Positions 35,206-44,354 of a stretch of 48,281 nt of DNA are shown in pieces. This stretch comes from JAEUNJ01 sp052035955 (GTDB lineage: Bacteria; Pseudomonadota; Gammaproteobacteria; Burkholderiales; Rhodocyclaceae): the NCBI GenBank assembly GCA_052035955.1, contig JBPOHD010000012.1:1-48281 (forward strand), written 5' to 3'. The position numbers and the translations under genes were made by a program. The notes below the pieces were generated by a model. The model made no database searches and was not told where the DNA came from. It worked only from the letters and a program-made list of their open reading frames with translations. Each line of letters begins with the position of its first letter. Position 1 is the first letter of the stretch.

Positions 35206-35520
35206 ATGAGTCAGTTCGACAACGTCAGCGTGGTCAAGAAGGCCAACGTCTATTTCGACGGCAAGTGCGTCAGCCATACGGTCCAGTTCGCGGACGGGAC
35301 CAAGAAGAGCGTCGGCGTCATCCTGCCGGCCACGCTGACCTTCAATACCGGCAGCCCGGAGATCATGGAGACGGTCGCCGGTTCCTGCCGTTACCGCCTG
35401 AAGGGAGAGGCCGGCTGGACTGCCGTGGGCCCGGGCGAAAGCTTCGAGGTGCCCGGCAATTCGAGCTTCGACATCGAGGTGGCGGGCGAGCCCTACCATT
35501 ACGTCTGCCATTTCGGCTGA
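35206..35520 (+). CDS. ppnP: Pyrimidine/purine nucleoside phosphorylase
   Basis: 104 residues, a single cupin barrel (the YaiE/DUF1255 family). It splits nucleosides with phosphate into base and ribose 1-phosphate. Conserved segments: N-V-Y-F-D-G-K-C-V-S-H-T-V, G-V-I-L-P and F-E-V-P-G-N-S-S-F. Full length. Confidence 0.92.
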   Translation: MSQFDNVSVVKKANVYFDGKCVSHTVQFADGTKKSVGVILPATLTFNTGSPEIMETVAGSCRYRLKGEAGWTAVGPGESFEVPGNSSFDIEVAGEPYHYVCHFG

Positions 35521-35556
35521 GCGCCGGCACACAGACTTCCGCGAGGGGATTCATCC

Positions 35557-36051
35557 ATGCCTTCCTTCGACATCAGCTCCGAAGCCGACCTGGTCGCGCT
35601 GAAGAATGCCGTGGACGTGGCGGGGCGCCATGTCGGCAACCGCTACGACTTCAAGGGCACGTCCGCGCGTCTCGAATTGAACGAGAAGGACAAGACCATC
35701 ACCGTTTACGGCGATTCCGAGTTCCAGGTCGGCCAGGTGAAGGACATCCTCTTCCCGGAGATGGAGAAGAAGGACCGGGAAAGCACCAAGCGCCTGGAGA
35801 TCGGCGCCATCCAATCGATTTCCGGCAACAAGGCCAAGCAGGAGATGAAGGTCAAGACCGGCATCGAGAGCGAACTTGCGAAGAAGATCGTCAAGATGGT
35901 CAAGGACAGCAAGCTCAAGGTCCAGGCCACCATCCAGGGCGATGCGGTCCGTGTCACCGGGGCCAAGCGCGACGTCCTGCAGGAGGCGATCGCGCTGGTA
36001 AAAAAGTCGGTGACCGATTACCCGCTCCAATACGGCAACTTCAGGGACTGA
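35557..36051 (+). CDS. yajQ: YajQ family c-di-GMP/nucleotide-binding protein
   Basis: 164 residues with the YajQ signature M-P-S-F-D-I-S-S-E near the N-terminus and two ferredoxin-like halves. Members bind nucleotides, and a Xanthomonas member senses cyclic di-GMP. N-R-Y-D-F-K-G-T, I-S-G-N-K-A-K-Q-E and V-K-D-S-K-L-K-V-Q-A are family motifs. Ends 63 bases before a convergent gene. Confidence 0.94.
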   Translation: MPSFDISSEADLVALKNAVDVAGRHVGNRYDFKGTSARLELNEKDKTITVYGDSEFQVGQVKDILFPEMEKKDRESTKRLEIGAIQSISGNKAKQEMKVKTGIESELAKKIVKMVKDSKLKVQATIQGDAVRVTGAKRDVLQEAIALVKKSVTDYPLQYGNFRD

Positions 36052-36114
36052 GGCCGGCGGCCTCCGGGCGCGTTTCCCGGCGGCCGGTCGGCCGGCTGAT
36101 GGAACCCCTTGCCG

Positions 36115-36810
36115 CTAGGTCCTGAGCCCCTTGATCCAGCGTCCGTATAGCCGGTCGGCCACCACGCGCATGGCCGCGATGCGCGCATCGAGGCCTTCGT
36201 ACATCTGCCCGGGCGTCTGCACCGATTCCGACGCCGTTGCGCTTTCCTCCGCCCATTGGCGGTTCCACAGGCGGATCATGGCCTCGGTCATTTCCACATG
36301 GCATTGCATGCCCAGGTGGGGGCCGAGGACGAAGGCCTGATTGGCGCAGAAGCGGCTCTCCAGGATGCGGCTGCCGCCCGAGGGGATGCTGAAGGTCTCG
36401 CCATGCCAGTGAAAGGCCTCGAAGGGGGAGGTCGCGTCCAGCCAGCCGGCCGTCTCCGCCGTCGGTCGAACCGTACCCCAGCCGATCTCCTTGACCGGAT
36501 TTCGAGTGACCTGGCCGCCGAGGGCCTTGGACATCAGCTGTCCGCCCAGGCAATGGCCGATCACCGGGATGTCCGCCCCGACCGCCGCCCTTATCAATCG
36601 CAGCACGGGCGGAATCCAGGGAAGGTCGTCATTGACGCTCATCGGCCCGCCCATGAAACAGAGCCCGGCGTGCTGTTCGGGCCCTTCCGGTATCGCCTCG
36701 CCCTCGTCTGCCTTTACCAGCTGCCAGGGGATCGAGTGGGCGTCGAGGAATGTGGCAAAATAACCCGGCCCCTCGCCGGGGCTATGACGGAAGATTGCGA
36801 CGGGCTTCAT
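36115..36810 (-). CDS. GMP-synthase-like class I glutamine amidotransferase
   Basis: 231 residues. The nucleophile is Cys87 in G-H-C-L-G-G-Q; the His-Glu pair is in Q-C-H-V-E-M-T. It is a stand-alone GATase of the GMP-synthase-like type, with M-G-G-P-M-S-V-N-D before the nucleophile. Its acceptor is not known. The start codon overlaps the possible start of the divergent protease gene. Confidence 0.85.
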   Translation of the reverse strand: MKPVAIFRHSPGEGPGYFATFLDAHSIPWQLVKADEGEAIPEGPEQHAGLCFMGGPMSVNDDLPWIPPVLRLIRAAVGADIPVIGHCLGGQLMSKALGGQVTRNPVKEIGWGTVRPTAETAGWLDATSPFEAFHWHGETFSIPSGGSRILESRFCANQAFVLGPHLGMQCHVEMTEAMIRLWNRQWAEESATASESVQTPGQMYEGLDARIAAMRVVADRLYGRWIKGLRT

Positions 36811-36826
36811 GGCGTCTGGAATCGCG

Positions 36827-37474
36827 ATGCGAAGGCCTTATCTTACCCTGTGGGTCCGGGCGTCATGCCTTGCAGCGCTCGTCGCCGGTCCGGCCGCCGC
36901 CACGGAAGTGGAAGTGGTCGGCCTGTCGGCCGGCAAGGCCGTCCTGGTCGTCAACGGCGGCCGGCCGCGGACCCTGCCGGTAGGTTCGGCGGCCGATGGG
37001 GTGAAGTTGCTGGCGGTGGAGGAGGGCGAAGCCCTCGTCGAGGTGGATGGCCGAAAGCAGAAGGTCCGGCTTGGCCAGCAGGCCTTCGTGGCGAGGGAGT
37101 CCGGCGCCGCGACCATCACCCTGACGGCGGACAACCGGGGCCATTTCCTGGCCACGGGAAGCGTCAATGGCGCGACCACGCGCTTCCTCGTCGATACCGG
37201 CGCGACGGTCGTGTCCCTCGGGGCCTCGGATGCCCGGCGCGCCGGAATCAAGTATGAGCAGGGTCAGGCCGGCCTGACCCAGACCGCGAACGGAGTGGCA
37301 CGGGTCTGGCGGGTCAAGCTCAACTCGGTGAAGGTCGGCGAAGTCACCCTGCATGAGGTGGACGGGGCCGTCCACGAGCAGGACATGCCCTTCGCCCTGC
37401 TGGGCATGAGTTTCCTCAACCGAATGGAAATGCGGCGAGACGGATCCACCTTGACCCTGAAGCAGCGGTTTTGA
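36827..37474 (+). CDS. Retropepsin-like aspartic protease (TIGR02281 type)
   Basis: 215 residues. Signal sequence at about 5-26 (W-V-R-A-S-C-L-A-A-L-V-A-G-P-A-A-A), an SH3-like region and a retropepsin domain with catalytic D-T-G at 123-125 (F-L-V-D-T-G-A-T). L-L-G-M-S-F-L near the end is the second conserved element. These act as homodimers in the periplasm. Start ATG at 36827 preferred because it gives a normal signal peptide; an ATG at 36809 would overlap the divergent gene. Confidence 0.82.
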   Translation: MRRPYLTLWVRASCLAALVAGPAAATEVEVVGLSAGKAVLVVNGGRPRTLPVGSAADGVKLLAVEEGEALVEVDGRKQKVRLGQQAFVARESGAATITLTADNRGHFLATGSVNGATTRFLVDTGATVVSLGASDARRAGIKYEQGQAGLTQTANGVARVWRVKLNSVKVGEVTLHEVDGAVHEQDMPFALLGMSFLNRMEMRRDGSTLTLKQRF

Positions 37475-37476
37475 AC

Positions 37477-38085
37477 ATGCATGCGACCGTCGATTGGTTG
37501 CGGCATTGCTTCGCCGGGGCCATTCCCACCCGCACCGTGCTGGAGCCCGGGGCGCCGGAGGGCGCCTTGACCAAGGCTGCGGTCCTGGTGCCCCTGGTGG
37601 CCAGGGAGACAGGCGTCACCGTATTGCTGACCCAACGCACCGCGCATCTGCGCGACCACGCCGGGCAGGTGAGCTTTCCCGGTGGCCGCAGCGAGGAGAC
37701 CGATCCGGATCCGGAGGGGACAGCCCTGCGCGAGGCGCAGGAGGAAGTCGGTCTCGACCCGCGGCAGGTGGAGGTCCTCGGGCGCCTGCCCGAGTACCGG
37801 ACGGGCACCGGATTCAGCGTGATTCCCGTGGTCGGGCTCGTGCATCCCCCGCTCGATCTCAGGCTGGACGACTTCGAGGTGGCGGAGGTCTTCGAGCCCC
37901 CCCTCTCCTTCCTGATCGACCGCGGCAACCACCAGCGCCACAGGATGGAGATCCGCGGCGTCGAGCGGGAGTATTGGGCAATGCCCTGGCAGGGCTACTA
38001 CATCTGGGGCGCCACGGCAGGAATGCTGGTCAGCCTCGTGCAGTTCCTCGAGGACGTCGGCGCCTCGGCGCCCGGGCCGGGCTAG
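37477..38085 (+). CDS. Coenzyme A-type Nudix pyrophosphatase
   Basis: 202 residues. The Nudix segment runs F-P-G-G-R-S-E...R-E-A-Q-E-E-V-G-L, with the longer spacing before R-E found in the CoA pyrophosphatase (NudL/YeaB) group. T-V-L-L-T-Q-R-T-A-H-L-R-D-H-A-G-Q-V-S-F is the CoA-specific region. It probably cleaves CoA and its esters. Two bases separate its ATG from the protease stop, and it overlaps the next minus-strand gene by four bases. Confidence 0.9.
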   Translation: MHATVDWLRHCFAGAIPTRTVLEPGAPEGALTKAAVLVPLVARETGVTVLLTQRTAHLRDHAGQVSFPGGRSEETDPDPEGTALREAQEEVGLDPRQVEVLGRLPEYRTGTGFSVIPVVGLVHPPLDLRLDDFEVAEVFEPPLSFLIDRGNHQRHRMEIRGVEREYWAMPWQGYYIWGATAGMLVSLVQFLEDVGASAPGPG

Positions 38086-38621
38086 GGGCTGCCGAGGCGG
38101 CCGCCCACGCCGTTCCAGAACTCCTCGGCCTTGCGCCGTCCGGCAATCGACTGCAGCGCGTCCCGGCATTTCTCCAGCTGTGCCACGGCTTCGCGCCGGT
38201 CGCGACAGGCCTCCAGGCGCGCCGTCAGGGCATCGGCATCGGGACCGAGCGTGTCGATCAGGTAACGGCGTGCGAAATTGATGGCCTCCCGGGGCATCGC
38301 GCCCGGGGCAGCCGGAGGGCGGGGCGCCGGTGAGGGCGGGGTTGGCGCGGGGCTGGCGACGGGAGCGATCCGCGGCGCGGAGGTCGTCGCCGGCGCGGTG
38401 GCCCCATCGCCGACCGCCTCGACGAAGCCGTCCCTGATCAGATGTTCCAGGAAAGCGTCGGGATCGCCGAGATGGCCGGTCTTGGCCAGCAGCTGGGCGC
38501 CCGTGGATTTGCCGTCCACCAGCACCAGCAAGGACCGCTCCCGCGCCGGAAGCCGGAAGGCGCGGGTTGCCATCTCCTCCTGTCCCTTCGCGGTCTTCCG
38601 GTAGATGGCCTGTCTGTCCAT
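38082..38621 (-). CDS. Unknown protein with Pro/Ala-rich linker (179 aa)
   Basis: 179 residues from the ATG at 38621. Residues 1-70 form a compact helical domain (K-T-A-K-G-Q-E-E-M-A-T-R-A-F-R-L-P, then L-L-V-L-V-D-G-K-S-T) that resembles the winged-helix-like modules of some betaproteobacterial proteins. About 73-107 is a proline/alanine linker. The C-terminal 70 residues are helical (E-A-C-R-D-R-R-E-A-V-A-Q-L-E-K-C). Tail overlaps the Nudix gene by four bases. Function not recognised. Confidence 0.7.
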   Translation of the reverse strand: MDRQAIYRKTAKGQEEMATRAFRLPARERSLLVLVDGKSTGAQLLAKTGHLGDPDAFLEHLIRDGFVEAVGDGATAPATTSAPRIAPVASPAPTPPSPAPRPPAAPGAMPREAINFARRYLIDTLGPDADALTARLEACRDRREAVAQLEKCRDALQSIAGRRKAEEFWNGVGGRLGSP

Positions 38622-38729
38622 CGAACCCCCGCTGCGGATATGTCGGTTGTTATAGCCGATGAATATAGCACGGCCGTTCCGGCCCTCGAATTGTGTTATC
38701 GTCGGCCGACACCGCCCGTACGTCACGCC

Positions 38730-39650
38730 ATGACCCTGCTTGCCATCGTCGCGGCGCTGGTTCTGGAGCAACTGAGGCCTCTTGCCGAACGGCGGGCCCT
38801 GTTCTCGCCCTTGAACCGCTACGCCAGCTTCCTCGAGTCCCAGTTCAACGACGGCCAGCGCCGTCATGGCGCCGTCGCCTGGTCCATCCTCGTCTCGGTT
38901 CCCGTCCTCGCGCTCGCCATCGCCCATTGGTGGCTCGCCGGCGCCTATCCCCCCGTCGCCCTGGTCCTGGACGTCGGCGTGCTCTACCTGACCGTGGGCT
39001 TCCGGCAGTTCAGCCATTTCTTCACCGACATCCACCTGGCCCTGCGCATGGGCGAAATCGACCGGGCCCGCCAGCTGCTGGCCGTCTGGCGCGGCCGGGC
39101 CGGGGACCGGCTCTCCTCGGGCGAGGTCGCCCGGCTGGCCATCGAGGAAGCCCTGGTGGCCTCCCACCGCCACGTCTTCGCGCCCCTGTTCTGGTTCACC
39201 CTCCTCGGCCCCGCCGGCGCCATGCTCTACCGCCTGGCCCTGTTCCTGGCGCGCCATTGGGGTGACAGGACCGATCCCGAGCACGGTGCCTTCGGCGCCT
39301 TCGCCCTGTCCGCCTTCGCCGCCCTGGACTGGGTGCCGCTGCGCATCACCGCGGCGGCCTTCGCCATCGTCGGCGATTTCGAGGACGCGGTCTTCTGCTG
39401 GCGCAGCCAGGCCCATCGCTGGCCCGATGAAGGCTCGGGTATACTGCTGTCGAGCGGCGGCGGCGCCCTCGGCGTCCGGCTAGGCATGCCGGTCGCGGGC
39501 GAGGGCGAACCCGACGACCGCCCTGAACTGGGCCTCGGCGACGATGCCGATGCCGATTTCATGCAGAGCACGATTGGACTGCTCTGGCGTTCCCTGGTCC
39601 TGGGCCTCTTGATGCTGGCTCTCCTCTGGGTGGCGAGCTGGGTGTCCTGA
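38730..39650 (+). CDS. CobD/CbiB family membrane protein
   Basis: 306 residues with about four membrane helices. It resembles CobD/CbiB and the related AmpE-like regulators: L-E-Q-L-R-P-L at the N-terminus, then G-F-R-Q-F-S-H-F-F-T and I-E-E-A-L-V-A-S-H-R-H-V-F-A-P-L-F-W. No other cobalamin gene is near, so adenosylcobinamide-phosphate synthase activity should not be assumed. Start ATG at 38730. Confidence 0.8.
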   Translation: MTLLAIVAALVLEQLRPLAERRALFSPLNRYASFLESQFNDGQRRHGAVAWSILVSVPVLALAIAHWWLAGAYPPVALVLDVGVLYLTVGFRQFSHFFTDIHLALRMGEIDRARQLLAVWRGRAGDRLSSGEVARLAIEEALVASHRHVFAPLFWFTLLGPAGAMLYRLALFLARHWGDRTDPEHGAFGAFALSAFAALDWVPLRITAAAFAIVGDFEDAVFCWRSQAHRWPDEGSGILLSSGGGALGVRLGMPVAGEGEPDDRPELGLGDDADADFMQSTIGLLWRSLVLGLLMLALLWVASWVS

Positions 39651-39678
39651 ACGATCAAACCAACAAGGAGTGGTACAC

Positions 39679-40866
39679 ATGGCTGACAAGAAAGAAATCG
39701 TCGCGCTGAGCGCAGTCCGTTCCGCAGTCGGCACGTTTGCCGGTTCCCTCGCCGGCATGGAGCCCGCCGAACTGGGTGGCCTGGTCATCAAGGAGGCGAT
39801 CGCCCGTTCCGGCGTCGATCCCAAGGCGATCGGATTTGCCGCGGTCGGCAACGTCATTCCCACCGAGTCGCGCTTCCCCTACGTGGCCCGGGTCGCCTCG
39901 ATCCAGGGCGGCATGAGCATGGATTCCGTCGCCTTCGCCGTCAGCCGCCTGTGCGGTTCGGCCCAGCAGGCCGTCGTCTCCTCGGCCCAGGCCATCCTGC
40001 TCGGCGACACCGACTTCGCCATCGCCGGCGGCGTCGAGGTCATGTCCCGCGGCGGCTACCTGTCGCCGGCCATGCGTTCCGGCGCCCGCATGGGCGACAC
40101 CAAGCTGATCGACATGATGGTCGCCACCCTGACCGACCCCTTCGGCGTCGGCCACATGGGCATCACGGCCGAGAACCTGGCGGTCAAGTGGGAGATCACC
40201 CGCGAGCAGCAGGATGCCTTCGCCTGCGAATCCCACCGCCGTGCCGCCGCCGCCATCGCCGCCGGCCACTTCAAGGGCCAGATCGTGCCGATCACGATGC
40301 AGACCCGCAAGGGCGACGTGGTGTTCGACACCGACGAGCACGTCAAGGCCAACACCACCATGGAAACCCTGGCCAAGATGAAGCCGGCCTTCAAGAAGGA
40401 CGGCACGGTCACCGCGGGAAATGCTTCCGGCATCAACGACGCCGCCGCCTTCCTGGTGCTTGCCGACGCCGCCAAGGCGGCCGCCGGCGGCTTCAAGCCC
40501 ATTGCCCGCCTGGTGTCCTACGCCATCGCCGGCGTGCCCAACGAAATCATGGGCGAAGGTCCCATCCCCTCGACCAAGCTGGCACTGCAGAAGGCCGGCC
40601 TGAGCCTGGACAAGATCGACCTGATCGAATCCAACGAAGCCTTCGCCGCCCAGTCGCTGGCCGTGGCCAAGGGCCTGGGCCTGGACATGGCCAAGACCAA
40701 CGTCAATGGCGGCGCGATCTCCCTGGGCCACCCGGTGGGCGCCACCGGTTCCGTGATCATCACCAAGCTGCTGCACGAACTGCAACGCACCGGCGGCCGC
40801 TACGGCGTCGCCACCATGTGCATCGGCGGCGGCCAGGGCATCACCACCGTCTGGGAACGCGTGTAA
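39679..40866 (+). CDS. Acetyl-CoA acetyltransferase / beta-ketothiolase (BktB-like)
   Basis: 395 residues. Start ATG at 39679 has AAGGAG nine bases upstream. Catalytic triad in place: Cys92 (R-L-C-G-S-A), His in L-G-H-P-V-G-A-T-G and Cys in T-M-C-I-G-G-G-Q-G. N-E-A-F-A-A-Q is also present. The overall sequence is close to BktB-type thiolases used in fatty-acid and polyhydroxyalkanoate metabolism. No phaB or phaC is adjacent. Ends in a strong terminator. Confidence 0.9.
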   Translation: MADKKEIVALSAVRSAVGTFAGSLAGMEPAELGGLVIKEAIARSGVDPKAIGFAAVGNVIPTESRFPYVARVASIQGGMSMDSVAFAVSRLCGSAQQAVVSSAQAILLGDTDFAIAGGVEVMSRGGYLSPAMRSGARMGDTKLIDMMVATLTDPFGVGHMGITAENLAVKWEITREQQDAFACESHRRAAAAIAAGHFKGQIVPITMQTRKGDVVFDTDEHVKANTTMETLAKMKPAFKKDGTVTAGNASGINDAAAFLVLADAAKAAAGGFKPIARLVSYAIAGVPNEIMGEGPIPSTKLALQKAGLSLDKIDLIESNEAFAAQSLAVAKGLGLDMAKTNVNGGAISLGHPVGATGSVIITKLLHELQRTGGRYGVATMCIGGGQGITTVWERV

Positions 40867-40891
40867 GGCCTTCCCCGCAACACGCACCGGA

Positions 40892-40925
40892 AAAGCCCGC
40901 GCCCGCCAGGGCGCGGGCTTTTTTT
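40892..40925 (+). terminator. Strong intrinsic terminator after the thiolase gene
   Basis: A 13-base stem (AAAGCCCGCGCCC ... GGGCGCGGGCTTT) with a GCCA loop followed by a run of T, 26 bases after the stop. Separates the thiolase transcript from the Anbu cluster. Confidence 0.92.
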
Positions 40926-41015
40926 CGCACCTTGCTGGGGCGGTGCGCCTGTCCTTGGTGCGCGACACGAGGGCCTGAGGCGTCCCCGGCTCTCCAAAAT
41001 GGGGATTTCGGCCCC

Positions 41016-41029
41016 GGCACGCTTCCTGC
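41016..41029 (+). promoter_or_regulatory. Sigma-54 (-24/-12) promoter of the Anbu cluster
   Basis: CCGGCACGCTTCCTGCG holds GG (41016-41017) and GC (41028-41029) exactly ten bases apart, with GGCACG intact in the -24 element. Expected transcription start near 41040 leaves a leader of about 13 bases carrying GGAGG before the ATG at 41054. An activator such as NtrC would be needed; no activator gene is in the window. Confidence 0.65.
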
Positions 41030-41053
41030 GTTAGTCCTGTCATGGAGGTTCTC

Positions 41054-42469
41054 ATGGCAGCAACGCCCTACGACGAAATGCGGACCGCCGCCGACGGCAC
41101 CCGCGACCACTACGGCCCGTTTTCGCGCTGGCTCGAATCGACCCCGCCGGACATCATCGAAAGGAAACGGGAGGAGGCCGACATGGCCTTCCATCGGGTC
41201 GGCATCACCTTCGCGGTCTATGGCGAGGAGGCCGGCCAGGAAAGGCTGATCCCCTTCGACATCGTGCCCCGCATCATCCCGGCCCACGAGTGGGCCGTGC
41301 TGTCGCGCGGCCTGCGCCAGCGGGTCAAGGCCCTCAATGCCTTCCTGCACGACGTCTACCACGACCAGGAGATCATCAAGGCGGGCCGGATCCCCGCCGA
41401 GCACGTGCTGAGGAACAGCCTCTTCCGCCGCGAGATGGTCGGTGTGGACGTACCCGGGGAGATCTACTGCCACATTGCGGGGGTCGACATCGTCCGGGCC
41501 GGCGAAGGCGAGTATTACGTCCTCGAGGACAACCTGCGCACGCCCTCCGGCGTCTCCTACATGCTGGAGAACCGCAAGATGATGATGCGGCTCTTCCCGG
41601 AACTCTTCGCCCAGCAGGCCATCGCGCCGGTGGAGCATTACCCCGACATGTTGCTGGAGAACCTGCGCAGCGTCGCGCCGGCCGGCGTCGCCGATCCCAC
41701 CGTCGTGGTGCTGACCCCGGGACAGTTCAACAGCGCCTATTTCGAGCACGCCTTCCTGGCCCAGCAGATGGGCGTCGAACTGGTCGAAGGGACGGACCTC
41801 TTCGTCCGGGAGAATCGCGTTTACATGCGTACCACCCACGGGCCGAAGCGGGTGGACGTGATCTATCGGCGCATCGACGACGACTTCCTCGATCCGCTGG
41901 CCTTCCGGCCGGATTCGGTGCTCGGCGTGCCCGGGCTCTTCGATGCCTACCGGGCGGGGCGGGTGACCCTGGCCAACGCCGTCGGCACCGGCATCGCCGA
42001 TGACAAATCCATGTACATCCACGTGCCGGAGATGATCCGCTTCTACTGCGACGAGGAGCCCATCATCGCCAACGTCCCGACCCGCGAGCTGCGCAAGCCG
42101 GACGACCTCAAGTACGTGCTCGACCACCTGCCCGAACTCGTGGTCAAGGAGGTCCATGGTTCGGGCGGCTACGGCATGCTGGTCGGACCGACGGCGAGCA
42201 GCGAGGAGATCAGGCTGTTCCGCGACAAGATCGTCGCCGACCCGTCCAGGTACATCGCACAGCCCACCCTGGCCCTGTCCACCTGCCCCACCTTCGTCGA
42301 GAGCGGCGTCGCGCCGCGCCACTTGGACCTGCGTCCCTTCGTGCTTTCCGGCAAGGAGGTGAACATGGTGCCCGGGGGCCTCACCCGGGTGGCCCTGAAG
42401 GAAGGTTCCCTGGTCGTCAATTCCTCCCAGGGGGGCGGCACCAAGGACACCTGGGTACTGGAGAACTGA
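41054..42469 (+). CDS. Circularly permuted ATP-grasp protein
   Basis: 471 residues. The ATG at 41054 is preferred over 41042, because GGAGG at 41044-41048 sits five bases before it and overlaps the earlier codon. It belongs to the circularly permuted ATP-grasp family (DUF404/DUF407-like): V-L-E-D-N-L-R-T-P-S-G-V-S-Y, V-K-E-V-H-G-S-G-G-Y-G-M-L-V-G and R-P-F-V-L-S-G-K-E-V. ATP-grasp enzymes make amide or peptide bonds through acyl phosphates. With alpha-E, Anbu and the transglutaminase it forms a known conserved cluster whose product has not been established. Confidence 0.92.
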   Translation: MAATPYDEMRTAADGTRDHYGPFSRWLESTPPDIIERKREEADMAFHRVGITFAVYGEEAGQERLIPFDIVPRIIPAHEWAVLSRGLRQRVKALNAFLHDVYHDQEIIKAGRIPAEHVLRNSLFRREMVGVDVPGEIYCHIAGVDIVRAGEGEYYVLEDNLRTPSGVSYMLENRKMMMRLFPELFAQQAIAPVEHYPDMLLENLRSVAPAGVADPTVVVLTPGQFNSAYFEHAFLAQQMGVELVEGTDLFVRENRVYMRTTHGPKRVDVIYRRIDDDFLDPLAFRPDSVLGVPGLFDAYRAGRVTLANAVGTGIADDKSMYIHVPEMIRFYCDEEPIIANVPTRELRKPDDLKYVLDHLPELVVKEVHGSGGYGMLVGPTASSEEIRLFRDKIVADPSRYIAQPTLALSTCPTFVESGVAPRHLDLRPFVLSGKEVNMVPGGLTRVALKEGSLVVNSSQGGGTKDTWVLEN

Positions 42470-42470
42470 G

Positions 42471-43427
42471 ATGCTTTCCTCCACCGCAGACCATCTCTAC
42501 TGGATGGCACGCAGCATGGAGCGGGCCGAGAACATGGCCCGCATGCTGGACGTCACCTACCGCATGTCCCTGCTCAAGGGCGCCACCCGCGAGCCCTTCC
42601 AGCAATGGCGGGCGATGCTCTCGATCAGCGGCCTGTACTACGAGTACACCCAGGCCCACGACGAGATCACGGCCGACAAGGTGCTCCACTTCATGGCCCT
42701 GGACGAGTCCAATCCGTCGTCCATCATCTGCAGCCTGCAGAACGCCCGGGAAAACGGCCGGGCCGTGCGGGGCACCATCACGTCGGAAATGTGGGAGGCG
42801 TTGAACGCCACCTGGCTGGAAATGCGGACCCGCCGCGAGGCCGGCATCCCGGCCGACGGCATCTCCGCCTTCTTCGACTGGGTCAAGGAGCGTTCGCACC
42901 TGTCCCGGGGCCTGACCCACGGCACCATGCTGCGCGGCGATGCCTTCGGATTCCTGCGCCTGGGCACCTTCTTCGAGCGGGCCGACAATACGGCGCGGAT
43001 CCTCGACGTGAAGTACCACATCCTGTTGCCCAGCCTGAAGGACGTGGGCGGTGCGGCCGACTATTACCAGTGGGGGGCCCTGTTGCGTTCCGTGTCGGCC
43101 TTCGAGTCCTACCGCAAGGTTTACCGGGACGTCATCACCCCGAAGCGGGTGGCCGAACTGCTGATCCTGCGGGCCGACATGCCCCGCTCCCTGCACGCCT
43201 GCGTGCACGAGGTGAACCGCCTTGTGCAGGAGATCGACGGTCCCCGTGCCCGGGAACTCCAACGCCTCGTCGGCATGCTTTACGCCGAATTGCACTACGG
43301 TCGCATCGACGAGGTGATCGCCACCGGCCTCCACGAATACCTGACCGGCGTGGTCTCCCGGCTCACCGCCATCGGCGACCAGATCAACCGGACCTACTTC
43401 TGGCCCTCGGACGACCTGGCGGCATGA
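42471..43427 (+). CDS. Alpha-E domain protein
   Basis: 318 residues, helical. It begins M-L-S-S-T-A-D-H-L-Y-W-M-A-R-S-M-E-R-A-E-N-M-A-R, the hallmark of alpha-E proteins, and repeats a similar R-A-D-N-T-A-R-I-L-D near residue 170. Role unknown; it always accompanies the permuted ATP-grasp gene, starting here one base after it. Confidence 0.92.
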   Translation: MLSSTADHLYWMARSMERAENMARMLDVTYRMSLLKGATREPFQQWRAMLSISGLYYEYTQAHDEITADKVLHFMALDESNPSSIICSLQNARENGRAVRGTITSEMWEALNATWLEMRTRREAGIPADGISAFFDWVKERSHLSRGLTHGTMLRGDAFGFLRLGTFFERADNTARILDVKYHILLPSLKDVGGAADYYQWGALLRSVSAFESYRKVYRDVITPKRVAELLILRADMPRSLHACVHEVNRLVQEIDGPRARELQRLVGMLYAELHYGRIDEVIATGLHEYLTGVVSRLTAIGDQINRTYFWPSDDLAA

Positions 43428-43563
43428 ACGGCCGGCGGCCATCGGGCGCTCGGCCGGCCGCTGCGGATGCCCGGGGCGGTGCGCCGTGCGGGGCGGGTGC
43501 CTTGCATCGTCCCCCTTCTTCCTTTAGGGTCGAGCCCTTTGCCCTTTCCGAAGAAGACTTCCG

Positions 43564-44301
43564 ATGACTTATTGCGCAGGCGTAATGATCGATGCCGGAA
43601 TCGTCCTGGCCTCCGATTCCCGCACCAATGCGGGGGTGGACAACATTTCCACCTTCCGCAAGATGAAGGTCTTCGAGCGGCCCGGCGACCGGGTCATCGT
43701 GATCGTCAATTCGGGAAACCTGGCGGTGACCCAGGCGACGCTCAACCACCTCGAGCACGGCATCCGGCGCGCCGAGGGCGTGCCCAGCATCATGAACGTG
43801 CGCTCCATGTGGGAGGTGGCCGAACTCATCGGCTCCGCCCTGCGCGAGGTGCGCCACCGGGACGGTCCCTTCCTGATGCAGAACAACGTCGATGCGAGCG
43901 CCAATTTCATCATCGGCGGCCAGATCGCCGGCGAGGAACAGCGCCTGTTCATGGTCTACACGGAAGGGAATTTCATCGAGGCGACGCCGGAGACGCCTTA
44001 CTTCCAGATCGGCGAGGTCAAGTATGGCAAGCCCATCATCGACCGGGTGATCACCGCCGGCACCAACATGGACGACGCGGTCAAGTGCGTCCTCGTGTCC
44101 TTCGACTCGACCATGCGCTCCAACCTGTCCGTCGGCCTGCCCGTCGATCTCGTCTGCTACCAGAAGGACAGCCTGCATCTCTCCATGGTCCGCCGCTTCG
44201 ACGAACAGGATCCCTACATGCGAACCCTCCGGCAGAAATGGGGCGAGGGGGTGCGTCGGGCCTTCGCGGAATTGCCGCGCCTGGAGTGGGACGGCCGCTG
44301 A
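43564..44301 (+). CDS. anbu: Anbu, proteasome-like N-terminal-nucleophile peptidase
   Basis: 245 residues. M-T-Y-C-A-G-V exposes Thr2 as nucleophile after Met removal. Asp18 (A-S-D-S-R) and Lys33 (F-R-K-M-K) fill the other proteasome positions. Anbu is the ancestral-beta-subunit relative of HslV and the 20S proteasome. Its substrate is unknown. The 136-base gap before it holds a weak -24/-12-like match but mainly looks like read-through from alpha-E. The transglutaminase follows after 53 bases. Confidence 0.93.
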   Translation: MTYCAGVMIDAGIVLASDSRTNAGVDNISTFRKMKVFERPGDRVIVIVNSGNLAVTQATLNHLEHGIRRAEGVPSIMNVRSMWEVAELIGSALREVRHRDGPFLMQNNVDASANFIIGGQIAGEEQRLFMVYTEGNFIEATPETPYFQIGEVKYGKPIIDRVITAGTNMDDAVKCVLVSFDSTMRSNLSVGLPVDLVCYQKDSLHLSMVRRFDEQDPYMRTLRQKWGEGVRRAFAELPRLEWDGR

Positions 44302-44354
44302 CGCGGACGGGCGTCGCGGACCCCAACGGTTTTTCCTGAATCGCTTCCATCGCC

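Noticed and set aside
38730..39650. Cobalamin synthesis role for the CobD/CbiB-like protein
   Set aside because: No other cobalamin gene is nearby and the family includes AmpE-like regulators, so only the family name is used.
43492..43506. Second sigma-54-like match before anbu (GG-N10-GC with CTTGCAT)
   Set aside because: The -24 half is GGGGCGGG rather than TGGCAC, so only the spacing and -12 half fit.
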